Positions 10,301 through 22,300 of a stretch of DNA of 64,000 bases are shown one piece after another. The notes beneath the pieces were generated by a model. The model worked only from the letters and a program-made list of their open reading frames with translations, was not told the origin of the DNA and ran no database searches. Position 1 is the stretch's first letter, and each line of letters opens with the position of its first letter. This stretch comes from Haemonchus contortus (Eukaryota; Nematoda; Chromadorea; Rhabditida; Trichostrongylidae), in the NCBI GenBank assembly GCA_000469685.2, contig LS997565.1, positions 18,619,597 to 18,683,596 on the forward strand, given 5' to 3'. The position numbers and the translations under genes were made by a program.

Positions 10301-13300
10301 GAAATGATCGCATGTTGCACGCAGGTATCCTTCTCCTTTTCTGCCCAGCCGCTCCTCGTTTTTGCTTTCTAGGACTCCAAGCTCGGACTGCAAATTCGAC
10401 AGGTCCTCTCCTAATCAGGAACCGTACGGGGGACTCAAGTGAGTCATGTTCTGGCAAGTAGGATGGCCATTACTTTTTACCGATGAGAGCGGGCAGCTGT
10501 CCTCGGTAAAAACTCGCGGGCAAGCTTGGCTCTGTGGGCTGGAGAAGCGTCCTGCTGGAAGGACTACGAGATGTTTCAAAAAACGAAGTAGGATCAGTGT
10601 TTTATTACGTCCATCAGTACGCTCTTTGAGTGCTGGTTTTGGTCAATTTTCACGCCGGTACCGATGGAACCATGAGCGTCTTACTCTTGCCAGTTACTTC
10701 TTCGGAAAACATCATTTTACTGTTCTTATAGCAATCTTTTTGTGAGAGATTGCACGCTAGATTTTTCTTTCCGGGACGCGAACGTTTTGGTTGTTGATGG
10801 ATGGATTTATCGTAAATTTCTTTAGCCAAAGAAAACGATAGAGGGGTGCGTGTCATCACTCAAGTGGGTTTGCGACTTTTTACATTTTGGGCCCTGCAGT
10901 GTCTGTTGAGATCGGAATTGAAGCGAAACTACATACGACAGGAATGGCAATGAAGTTCCTGCAGACATTCTTCCATCGCGATAACTCTGATAAGCCGTGC
11001 CCGTTGACTTCCTTTTGATGAGTCACCCAGGATCCCGGCCGACTGACAGACGGGCCATTTTATTTAATAGTCCAGTTTTAGAAGCATTGGTCTTTCTACC
11101 TTTTCTGGTTTGCCTATGATTCAATCTCCTTTTCTTTATCGTTTAAGAGCCTCTTATACGGTTGTTATAAAAATCCCAAGGAAATTCATAATGGCCTTCC
11201 ACCTCTGGCGGGTCAATGATTGCAAGTGGCATTGAGTGAGCCTCCCCCATCTGAAAGATATTGGGAATTCCTCGTCAGTAACGATGCATAATGCAAGGAA
11301 ACCTTATGCAACTAATTAATAGCAGATAAGGTGGATTTGATAGATTATTTCTACCCTAGAAATTTCTGAATTTTTACAGTGAAGTGTAGAGGTATAAATT
11401 TCTTAGCCTCTTTCGCATCTGCAATCATTTTTATTTTTACTGGTATGTGAAACGAATCGCATGCCGCGTTCCGATTCAGAACGAAGCTTGTCGGATCATC
11501 CTTCGTGAGCGGAGCGAGGCATGTACTTATGTCATGACCAAGCCTATTTGTCAGTTGAGTTCTGATGAACACGAGACGGACAGAAGCAGACATCTTCACG
11601 TAAAATGCACGGGCGTTATGTCGAAGAGGCTGGAATGTTTCTTAGAGATGAAGGGCTCAAAGAGCTGAACGAATTAGATGATATGTTTGTTAAATCACGG
11701 GTGGGATATACTGCGCCGTAGCATGGTCCAGGATCGAATCTAATGTTACCAGGCAACCTAGCAGAGGATAGAGGCATCGGTAGCGGTATCGTTAGCACGG
11801 TGATGGGTGTCATCCATCGTTCTCATTAGACTTGATTGCCGCAAAACTTAAAACGTGCGTCCAGAATGAAATGGTTTTATTGAAATTTTTTTGAATAATC
11901 AACTATGGTTAAAGAGCTGTAACTCTGGTGCACCATGTGATTCGCACTGAAGCAAGTGAGGGATATTAGCTTTAAATCACACATTTTAGATTTTACACCT
12001 TGAGTCACATTCGAAAGAGATCGCTATTGAGCGGATGATGCCTGTGAGGTGGTCAGCATTGCTGAAACAATCCTATTCGTTTGGTTACCACTAATCATCC
12101 TTACTATATGTAAAGCATTCTGTCTGTCTGTTTGTTTGTTTGTTTGTTTGTTTGTTTGTACGGAAATTTGATATAGCCTGAAGAAACACCACGAGAATTC
12201 GGGTCAAGTTTGGAATGGGTTGAGTATATGGTAAGTGCAACATAGCACATGTTAGGCTAGTGGAGCTCCGCTCCCAAGAGGCGGGGCATGCGCCGGAATT
12301 GGACGGGGTCATGGTAAAATTCTTCTCATTCGATCTCATAACAGTTCAGACGCCGAGAACAAATGTGCAAAGGTGAGGGATGGGTCAACAATTAAATTAA
12401 AGGGAACTATCCGGCGGTGGGCGGAGCGTTCTCCCAGTGGGCGGTACTTTCTACAGAGATTCATAACTCGATTCAAAGAAGGCGTCGAGACCAAGAAAAA
12501 ATGATAAGAGTGAGGAAGGCCTAATGCGTGCTGGGCATGCGTAAGCTCAGCGAATTACCTCCCACGATGGGCGGAGCGCGCATTGAGGTGAAAGCTGCTT
12601 TTCAAAAACGAGTGTTCGTTCGAAAACGTTCTAGAATGCGGTAAAAGGGTGATTAGAGGTGGTGGAACAAATGTGGTCTAGTCCCCGAAGTGGGCAGGGT
12701 TGGCACCAAAGTGGGCGGGCTTAGAACAAAATTGCGTAAGTCTGTTCAAAAACGAACGTGAAAGGCCGCCGAAATAAATCGACTCCTTGAAAAAATGTCG
12801 GAAAATGTTTTGGAAGTCCTCAATGGAGCGAAGGAACCCTGCGCAGGAATCTTGACTGTGTCTGGGAGAGCCCTCGTCGCCCAACTGCGGAGCGTTACCA
12901 CTGTGTCGCCTGACGCTTAACGTCGAAGCGGCGACTTCTCCAACTAACTCATTGACTTGATTTGGCCTTCACGACATTTCTGGGCTGGCCATTTTGCAGC
13001 TTCTATTTCCATATTCGTGAACTGCAACCCAAACTCTACAGATATATTTAGGCTCCATACATAAATCTTAGTGAATAAGCCTTTCTTGGTTAGTGTTGTT
13101 GCCGATCTCAAGCGAATTATTTCTGCAAAAATGAAAACCATCGCAGTGTGAGAGCGTGTTGAAGGCCCTGTGCGCGGGTCCATTTATTGGTCCTCCCCCC
13201 ACCTTACAATTGCGCACTGGTAAAGACTATTTGAGCTCCATCCCATCCGACCGGAAGAAGCGGATTTTATTTAGTCACCAACTCTGCATAGATATTGGAA

Positions 13301-16300
13301 GAGCTTATACCATTAATTTGCTAGTATATTAACGAGGCTTTCAGCTCAATTTTACATTTCGAATTTTTTCATAATAATTCTTTATTCAAAACAATGTTCT
13401 CCATAACAGTGAACAACAATCCGTCATCGATCGTACAGGTTGTGGATACCATCCTCGAAGAGTTGGGTTGGTTGTGAGTTGAAGTGTAATGCGACCCAAG
13501 GTCGGACTCCGTCGATTTAGTTGAACCTTTTCCTCAATAATCTGAATGCATCGATCAAAATATGTAGATGGTAGTCCGAACCAAGTTTGGACTATGCGGC
13601 GGATGCGGCGAACGAGCTTCCTGGCTCAACTCTTCGATTTTTTGCTTAAAATCTTCGCAACGTGTGGTCGAGCATTATCATGAAGGAATGTGATAGAATC
13701 GCTCAATGCATTGACGACCAGCACTGAACGCACAAGTGTATCGATGCCCAGGCATGTCAAAAAGTGCAGAAGCAGAGACGAACGCAACATTGCACTGATC
13801 CCTGTTTACAGAAAAATTGACTGAGAATAACTATTTGTTGTGTTTTTACTCTTTTTTAGTTAAAGAATCTAAATGGTCGAAGTGGTGCTAGCGAGGGGCA
13901 GTCGGATCTTTTTGTCAGACCAGGGGGAATTAGGTAACTATGCGGTTTTCATATAAAGTCTATATTTGTAAAGGGTTTTCACCAAGTTCCAAAATCTACT
14001 GCTGCGCCTGGTCTTCCCCTGCCTTCAGCAAGAGACGTGAGTATTATACTTGGCCAGGATCTGCCCAATTTCCCTTAATCACCTGTTATGGGCGTGGGTA
14101 GGGAAGGACTAAGGTAATAATACATTAAACTAACTTTTGAAGAGCCATGTTGGCACGTGTTGATTGTTGGATATATATGTACTTCGGCAGTAATGGTTTG
14201 TCCGGTATCGAGCACTTCGAGAAATGTCCTTCCTCCGTTTTTCCGCCATTCGCGGGGTGACGCCCTTCCATGCAAATCTTTTCTTAGTGTGTCGAAAGCA
14301 ATTTACCTGGCGAGATCCATACTCGTTTGCTCGTAGAGTTATCAAAATAAATCCATTTCATATCCGACGTCGAAGTGTGATCGTAAAGTCCTGCCGTAAT
14401 CCCTCGTGATCATATAATGAGCGGGCGCGTAATGTGTTTCAAATCTGAAATAAAGAAATGTCACAGAAATCAAAAGTAAACAAAAAAGCAGTATACGGGA
14501 AACGCTAGATACAAATTGGAACCAGGACTGCCCAATTCGCTTTTTTTTTATTCGTAAAGTTTCGGAAGTCTCGTTTATATCCGGACAATCTAATATATCA
14601 CCGCAAGTTCTCTTTCTCGATACCGAATCTTGTTTGTTTTTCAAGTTCTTTAACCGAACGCCTTAACTTAAATGGTCAGCGGTGAGCCGGCAAGAACATC
14701 GAACTGGTATTAATGACTAGTAAGGATGTTCAAACAGTCTTTCTTGATAGAGCCACATACTTTTTTCAGGTGATGTTCTCCGTGGTCACCGCTTCAATAT
14801 CGGCGTGGATATTGGCAACCTAATGTCACGTGATCGTGATGTTCAGGTGATATCCAATATCAATGGAAAGAATTTGAAGGTGCCATTGAAGCAATCAGGG
14901 CCAACATCATTGAGCGGGTTGTTTGTGGCTCACGACATCGGTAAAGTCAATATTAAGGTGAAGCCTGCAAAAAAGAGCATTGACAGCTAGACATGATGGA
15001 CAGGGCCTCTGATTTAGGTGTTATATGACAATGCTCTTGTGAAGGAGACAAACTTCAATGTACTGCCTGGTTACGATGCTGCAAAGTGTAGTGCTACTGG
15101 TGAAGGACTGCGAAAAGCCGTTGTTGGGAACCCCGCAAATTTTGATATCAACGTGCAGGTCTGTTCAGCTTTTTGGTCGGCGTCAAACTGAATGTTGTTG
15201 ATTGAAAACTTGAGTTCGGTTTTGGTTACCGTTCAATTGTAGGGAAAGGCAGTGGTTTCTCAATCGACATATTGTAGTTGATGACTTTTGCATATTGAGC
15301 AATAAGCAATTCAGCCATCTATGTTAAGTCCCGAATGGTATAACTATTACCATAGGAGTGAACAAAAAATAGAGGTTAGGGTTCATCAATCATTTCTAGC
15401 CTGAATTCTCGTAACCCTACTCTAGTGAATCTGACTGTATTGAGCATTCCGTCTGAAATAGGAAGTCTTATCTGTTGTTCTATCTGTTGTTGTCATTCTA
15501 CAGTTCTGTTTGGAACTGAACAAGGGTTTTGCCTTTACTAGAGTTCATTAGCCACTTTTGGGGGAGGGGGAGCAGTCAAATGCAAACTCCCCAAGATCAT
15601 GATCAATAGAAACCTATTCTACCTATTCACCTGAACAGTAGGTAACGGGATCATTTATTATCGACAATATCGCGACGAGTACAAGTTGCTGACTGAGAGT
15701 TTGCAATTCATCAGCTGGTCTCGAGCTCATTGCGGAATTGCAAACTAACGCTCGCGAAGCTGTGCGGAGAAGCGGTAGAGGAGGGTAACGTAACTTCTCC
15801 CGATTGCGGCATTCTCCCTTGCGGCGTGCGGCAAATGTCACTGCAATTACCGTACTCACCCCGCTCCCCGCCAATCGATAGGACGCGATATTTTTCCTTG
15901 ACTGGCTTGCTTTTTCATTGGATTTTATCGTGTTTTCTTCTGTTTCTTTTTAGTTTTCATGTTTATTAGACTTGTTTAATTAGAATGACTCCTCCTAAAT
16001 TAGCGATCATCAAGGCCGCATTGGGATTGAAGAGAGCGGCCAGCCAATTCAAATAATTAAAGGACCCCCTACCTCATAAATTGCGCGCTCCAATCTTCCA
16101 TCGCAGTCCTGCGATAGGCGGCGGGTGCGGTGTGTGCGACGCCGTGTTAGGGGAGAAGTTCCCGGACCCGGTAGAGGAGCATCTGAAAAGAGTTGAACAG
16201 AAGTTCTGACCACAGCTACCGCTGCTGGGAAAAGCGTTTCAATAATAAGCAAATCTTCGTCATTCCCTAAACCAAAAAGAAGAGTCTTTGACGTTCTCTT

Positions 16301-19300
16301 GCAACGCTCACTGCATACCGAGAGGCAGTGGTGATGGCCATTTACTACTTAAACTTACTTACTTACTTCTTCTAATTTCTTCTAGTGCCATTTGTTCAGT
16401 TTTTCAACTCTAGCTTGGCTATTTTCGCAGCAATTGCCAGAATGCAAGGTGTCCACCCCACGAAGAAGTGGCAAGATTGTGTTTCTGTACAAAAAGGGAG
16501 ACGTAGACGATAGTGGCAGCTGTCGTCCATCATTCCTCTGTAGTCTATGAACCCCTATTATGAATCATCCTCCACGGGATTTGCAGAACAGTGGGCGAAG
16601 AACAGCCACATGAACAAGCATGGCTTCGTAAGTGGTCAGTATGGTAGATTATCACCTTTACAAGGTACACTGAAGTATTTTAAGTGTACAAGGGATTTTT
16701 AAATATCACGTTTATCGAATTGAAAGAGGTAGGATGGATAACCTATCCAAGCTCTGAACGATCAGCCTGTTCCTACATGTGTGTACGCTCTGCAACAACT
16801 TCAAAACCAGAATGCCACCATTCTACAAATTCGTTATCGTTAAGATGAAGTCAGGGCATCGGAATTTGCACTTTTCAGCGCTTCTCATTTGAAAACGTTC
16901 TGTGTTAGTAGAAACGGGGACACATAACACTGAAGACTGGCGACTAAGCCTCAAACCATCATCGCTGTATCACCGAATATCGCATGAGCGCTGGCTGAAT
17001 TCACGTTTTTGGAAAGGTTGGATTCGAATGAGCCTAACAAGGATGATGTTAACGAGATATGGAATGGTTCTTTGAGCTGGCATTACGCGTCGGCTACGCA
17101 CGTCATAGCGTGCGCTAGGGGCTCTAGTCATGGGAGACGGAGCTACATGGGCTGATTTTCATTATAGATTTTTATCGGATTTATGAAATTCCGCTCAAAC
17201 CCTGCCCCTGTAAGCTGAGTTTGGTCCTGCCACCCACTATAAGTGTTCCTATCCTGTCGCCTGTACTTCTACCAAGTTTGAACTTTCTAGGTACACGGGG
17301 ACAGGCTCTACGAGTTTCCGCTCAAACCACGCCCCCTAAGGGCGGAGTCTGGTCCTGCCGCCTACCATAAGTGTTCCCATCCTGTCGCCTGTACTACTAC
17401 TAAAATTGAACTCTCTAGGTTCATGGGAACCAAAGTTATGAATTTTCGTATATAAATGCAAGAAGGGATGTGAGCTTCGAGGCACGCTCCGCCCATTGTG
17501 GGCTGGCCTCCGCTGACGTCATTTATGCTGGAGACACCGACAATGCTTCTCCCACATCAACTTTTTTCTGCTCTGTTGGCTTTCTCCAAACCGAGTTATA
17601 AATGTTTTCATAAAGCATTGCACTGTTGGAGAACGCCCCGCCCATCGGCGGTGGGTCTCCCCAGTTCTATCTAACTTACCAATGGACACCTCTAGCCACC
17701 TTTAACCCCAGTTTTGAAGCCGTCTTGTGACTGAATTCGAAATCGTGGTCCTCAGTACAGCTCATTTCGATGCATGCCACGCCCTCTGTGGGCGAGGCTC
17801 CGCCAAGTTGATGTGTACTTTACACTTCTCGGGACATGGCCCACCCATCCCACGCTTGACCCGGTATTTCCAGGCAGATCTGAAGGAGCTAAGGAATTTC
17901 GTGACAGACATACAGGCAGACAGACGAAGGCTTTATTGTAAGTAGGGTGCACATGTCATACACGTGTATCTCGGCGAAGAAGTCAACGTGATTTACTCCG
18001 CTCATAGCTTGAGCAAGAGATAACCCGCACGAAGAGCATTTCAGAACTTTGAGAGAGTTGCGAAGAGTAGAACTGCTTGTGAAATTGGTTGTGCACCTGT
18101 TATTTCGGCTGTGCTGTCTTTCTGATACGACCTACGCAGACAGAACAAGCTGGCAGTTAGCGTTATTTGTGGAAAGAGCAATGACGGATAATTCCGATAG
18201 ACTAGATCCGAAAAGGATCCAAGGTTTTTAATTCCACTCCGTCAACACTTTGAAGCAATCTCCTATCGGGTGGGCCGGCAAGGTTATGCGATTTTGCCAT
18301 GACTGCAGAAACAGATCAATTGCTGACTGAATCCCACTTGATTTCGAACGAAAACAATGGAAACCGCCAGCCCAGACTGGTAAGGCTACTTCACAAATAC
18401 TCGGAACAGAAAAATGGTTTCCCCTTATTTCCCGCGAACAGGCCACGTTCATTGGAGGGTTTATTTCATGACAGAAATGAGGGGAGACGTTATTGGCGCC
18501 GTCCGAGCAATTCGTTGGTAAATGTGACTACAGTTCATACAGGTGGTACTCGTGCCAGGTGCTTTTTTTAAAAATTTAGCAAGTTGCGAACGGTGTTATT
18601 TCTAAAATCGCCGGTTTTTTAGAATTGGTGGCGGGGGTTCACAACCTAGCAGCATCTTTAGTTAGTATCTGCCTACCTGCAGCTGGGCTTTTGCCTACTT
18701 TGAAAACAGTTGGTAAATTTTACTCAAAAATTGAGTTTTATACTTGTAAGTTGTTGCCAAAATCGCTCACAAAGGAAAATGTTGACAACAGTCTGTACAG
18801 AGTGACAAGGTGGTCATACTGAAGATCACACGGAATAAGACCTTATGGGTGTCCGATTGAAATCCATGCGTGAGTACTGATGGAGTGGCATTTTCAGTTA
18901 TGGTACAATGATCGAAGCAGACCCTTAAAACCCTCATTGAAACGATGTTCTCTATTTCGGAAATATTGAAAGTAGAATTTAAGTCGTTACACAAAAATAC
19001 CAACTTGAAGGCTCGTTAATGTGCCTCCTTCCCATCTTTCTCGAAATAATAGAGCATAATGTGGAGATGACTTTGTAGACTTTTTTTTTGAAAGAAAGCA
19101 AGAAGATTATTTCTATCAAATCACTAATTCAGTATTCATATTGCATCGAGAGAAAAGAAGCCACGAAAAAATCCGCAATAATTATGCATCAACCTATTGT
19201 ATTGTTACCACTCGATTACATAAGCTCCGCCTATTTGTGTTGTTTTCTTCAACTGTTTCATTCATTTTTATTTATTCAACTTTTTGCTAGCTTGAGATCT

Positions 19301-22300
19301 GCGAATGCAAGTCATTGTTTCGATGAACACTTTTCTGCTGGCTTCCTGCTGTTGGCGTTCCATAGCTGCTACTATGTTTTGTCACAGTTGAAATGGGTGA
19401 TAATCACCTGCTATTTTTACAGGAAATGTCATACTTGCGTTTTTATCGCGTAACTGCTGCTGCTATCGGTGTTTGACAGGGGCACCACGGTGTCTTCAAA
19501 ATCGCACACGCTTACAGGCAGGCGGGTATACTAAGCAAATACAGAGTGCAAGTCACATGTGCACATAAGTCACACAGGGCGACCTCCACTTAGCGCTTCC
19601 CAGTCCAGTTTGTGGTTTTTGTCTTAATGCTTGTGATAAATGATGTTTGCAGAATGCTGGAGAGGGTGAATTGTTTGTGCAATTTATGGGCCCAGCAGAA
19701 GCGAAAAACAAGTGCAGGGATAACTCGGATGGTACATGCTCAGTCGAATATGTGGCTCCTGCACCGGGTGAATATACCATAGGTATATGTTATGGAAAGG
19801 ATGACGATAAGCAGCACATCCGTGGTTAGTTCTGGTATGATCTGCTTCCACATGTATCCCTTCATTTCGAAGTGCTTATTGCGAAAGCTGTATGGCTGTA
19901 AAAAAAACTGCGGATGTTCTAGGATCACCGTTCCGTGTCATTGCCGACATGCCTAATGATCCATCTCGCATTTTGGTCAGTGGGTTACGCCCAGACACGA
20001 TAATGGAAACACGTGTTGGAAGTCCTGTTTCGTTTAAAATAGACGCATCACAGACTGAAGAAGCTCCTATCAGCGTCTTTGTGCCACCCAGTAAGACTTA
20101 TAATCGTTTTGGGAAGCACCTTCATCGGCGCCGCCAAAAGCAGTTCAGCACTTTTTGGGGGTGGGGGAGACTTTTTGGGTTGTTTCTAAACGGCCTGTTC
20201 AGATTAGGGAGTTTGCGGATGTGTTCCACCGTCGATGTATTTATCTGTTGCGCGCAAAATGAAATATCCTTTTCGACGAACATTATCGTTGCCTTTTTAT
20301 GTTAATGACGGGGAAAAATTCCAATTTATGCATGTGCCACATAAACGGAATGGTAGAATCTATTGAGTGTTTCGAAAAGCGTTTGTATTGGACAAAACTC
20401 TTTTCAGTTTATCAACAGCCACTTTTGGAGAAGGAAGAAGGTTCGAAGCGATTATATCGCGCTCGTTTTACACCTGTGGGCGAGCCCGGCTCAGTAATAC
20501 CAGTAGAGGTTATGTATGATGGGAAACCGATTCCTAATAGGTGAGTGTGGATTTTGGAATCTGTGTCTGGCTTGCGTTGTTTCAATGCAGTAATGAATGG
20601 TTTCTGATGTTTAGCCCCTATCGCATCAAACTGCTTCCAGAAACAGAGGTTAACAAAGTGCAAGTTTGTGGACAAGATGGTTCATGTAAGACAAACAGCT
20701 GACCAAAGATTTCACCCCATTTCCCTTGTTTTATTGCCATTCGTTTCGAATTTCAGCTGGTTCTTTCGATGTATATGCGTCACGAGAGGCTGTCGCGATT
20801 GTTGACGTGTCGAAGTGCGGAAGAGTTACCGATGTGAAAGCGTCGGTTGTGGTGCGTCCTTTTTTTATAGTTGTTATTGTTAATCAGCAGCCGCTGCGAT
20901 AAGGGGCAACACCGCCTTGTGTACGTTCCCAACTATGTACAATGCGGCGTACGTAGTATTGTTATCTTCCCATCCTCGACAGACAGATTCTAGCGAGGTT
21001 GGTTTTTGATGTTGCTTTGGTGTATTTAGTGACAAACAAACACACTTCATTGCACCCAACGGTTCTTGTCAGGTGTAGGTTTTCGTATACTCGCTCTATT
21101 ACTATCTTTGACGATATTTTTTTACAATGAGCAGTTTTTCTTTGTTGTTGGGGTACTGCATCTCCTTACTGATCCTCAAGATTGATTCAAATCTCGCTCT
21201 TTGGGATCCTATCTTTCATATTTCTTGCCTAAAAAGGAAACTACATTTCAGGAAGCGGATCCACTTGTTTGACAATAGTTTTTTATTTGCTCTCTTAGAG
21301 CCTTCGATGTCTAGTGCTTGTGCTCTCTGCGTTTCTATGATTATAATGAGTATGTATTCCGCTTCGAGACCACACTCAATAGTTATAGTGCGCATGGTGC
21401 ACGCTATCTGGTGTAACAGCCATCAGATCGATCTTTAGTCGAGCTTTTCTGATATCACTCCCGTTTCCCTAAATGGTCAAGAAATGAGACCCAATCAGAA
21501 GGCATGTTTCATGGTCTTTGCCGCCCGCCGCCTGCCTAGCGCTTCTTCATACCATCCGTTCCTATCTCGCGGTCGATTATTCCCACAGTGCGGCTAAACG
21601 TTGCCGTCTTCCTACTTTATATTCTTGTGCATTATGAATAGCGCATTTAGATGGATGGTTTCGTTAGTGTGGTGCATACGTTCACTACATTCCCTTTAAT
21701 TGATCGGGCGGCACAGGCTCCGACATGGTGTTGTTGTGGAACACGTTTTTTTGTTTTTGTGCGAGTGCGATCTGAGCCGTGTCTCACCTCCATATTGAGA
21801 AGCGCCTATCTCTTCATCTACGGTCACCCGAAACACGGAAACAAAGAGACTGTTTTCTTTTTTCGGTGCGTAAGTTATGTGGGCTGAGTAGCACTTGGCT
21901 TTTTGTTTTGGTTTTCCCTAAATAGTGAATAACATGCACTATTTCGCCCTTCATGTCTCCCTGCTCATGGGCAATTCTCCAAGAGGGAGAAAGTCTTCGA
22001 TAGCAAAGAATTTTTAAGATAGTAGAAGTTTTTTGAATGTCCGACCAAGAACCTTTTATATAGTTCTCAAATCATTCATTTATTATGGTTCTTGTACTTT
22101 TGTTTGTTTTTTTTTTCTCCCACCCGTTATCAAAGGCTCGCTCATATAAACACCTGTGCGAGAGCACCACATAGAAAATACATTATAGACGTCATACGCC
22201 GTTCGTTTAACCTCAGTCTAATGATTTCCGAGCTCGTTGATTGCTGTTTTGAAGGGGAGTGTTCTACGGTTCTGTGGGCAGATCATATTCCTTCTGCTCA

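Larger units (their letters stand above)
15159..19652. other. 4.5-kb intron rich in mobile-element debris
   Basis: It holds an RTE reverse-transcriptase fragment (about 16430-16640), a minus-strand copy of the CTGT-headed repeat (17130-17945) with an internal 127-bp duplication, and (CTTA)n-like sequence near 16348. No additional filamin exon fits. Confidence 0.5.

Noticed and set aside
8823..14770. Two adjacent filamin genes (one ending at 9481, one starting near 14770)
   Set aside because: No CH-domain exons or start are seen before 14770, and both 8823 and 14770 share the phase needed after 7342; one gene with alternative ends is simpler. Not fully excluded.
17727..17952. Short frames on both strands
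   Set aside because: Part of the CTGT-headed repeat family, not conserved coding.
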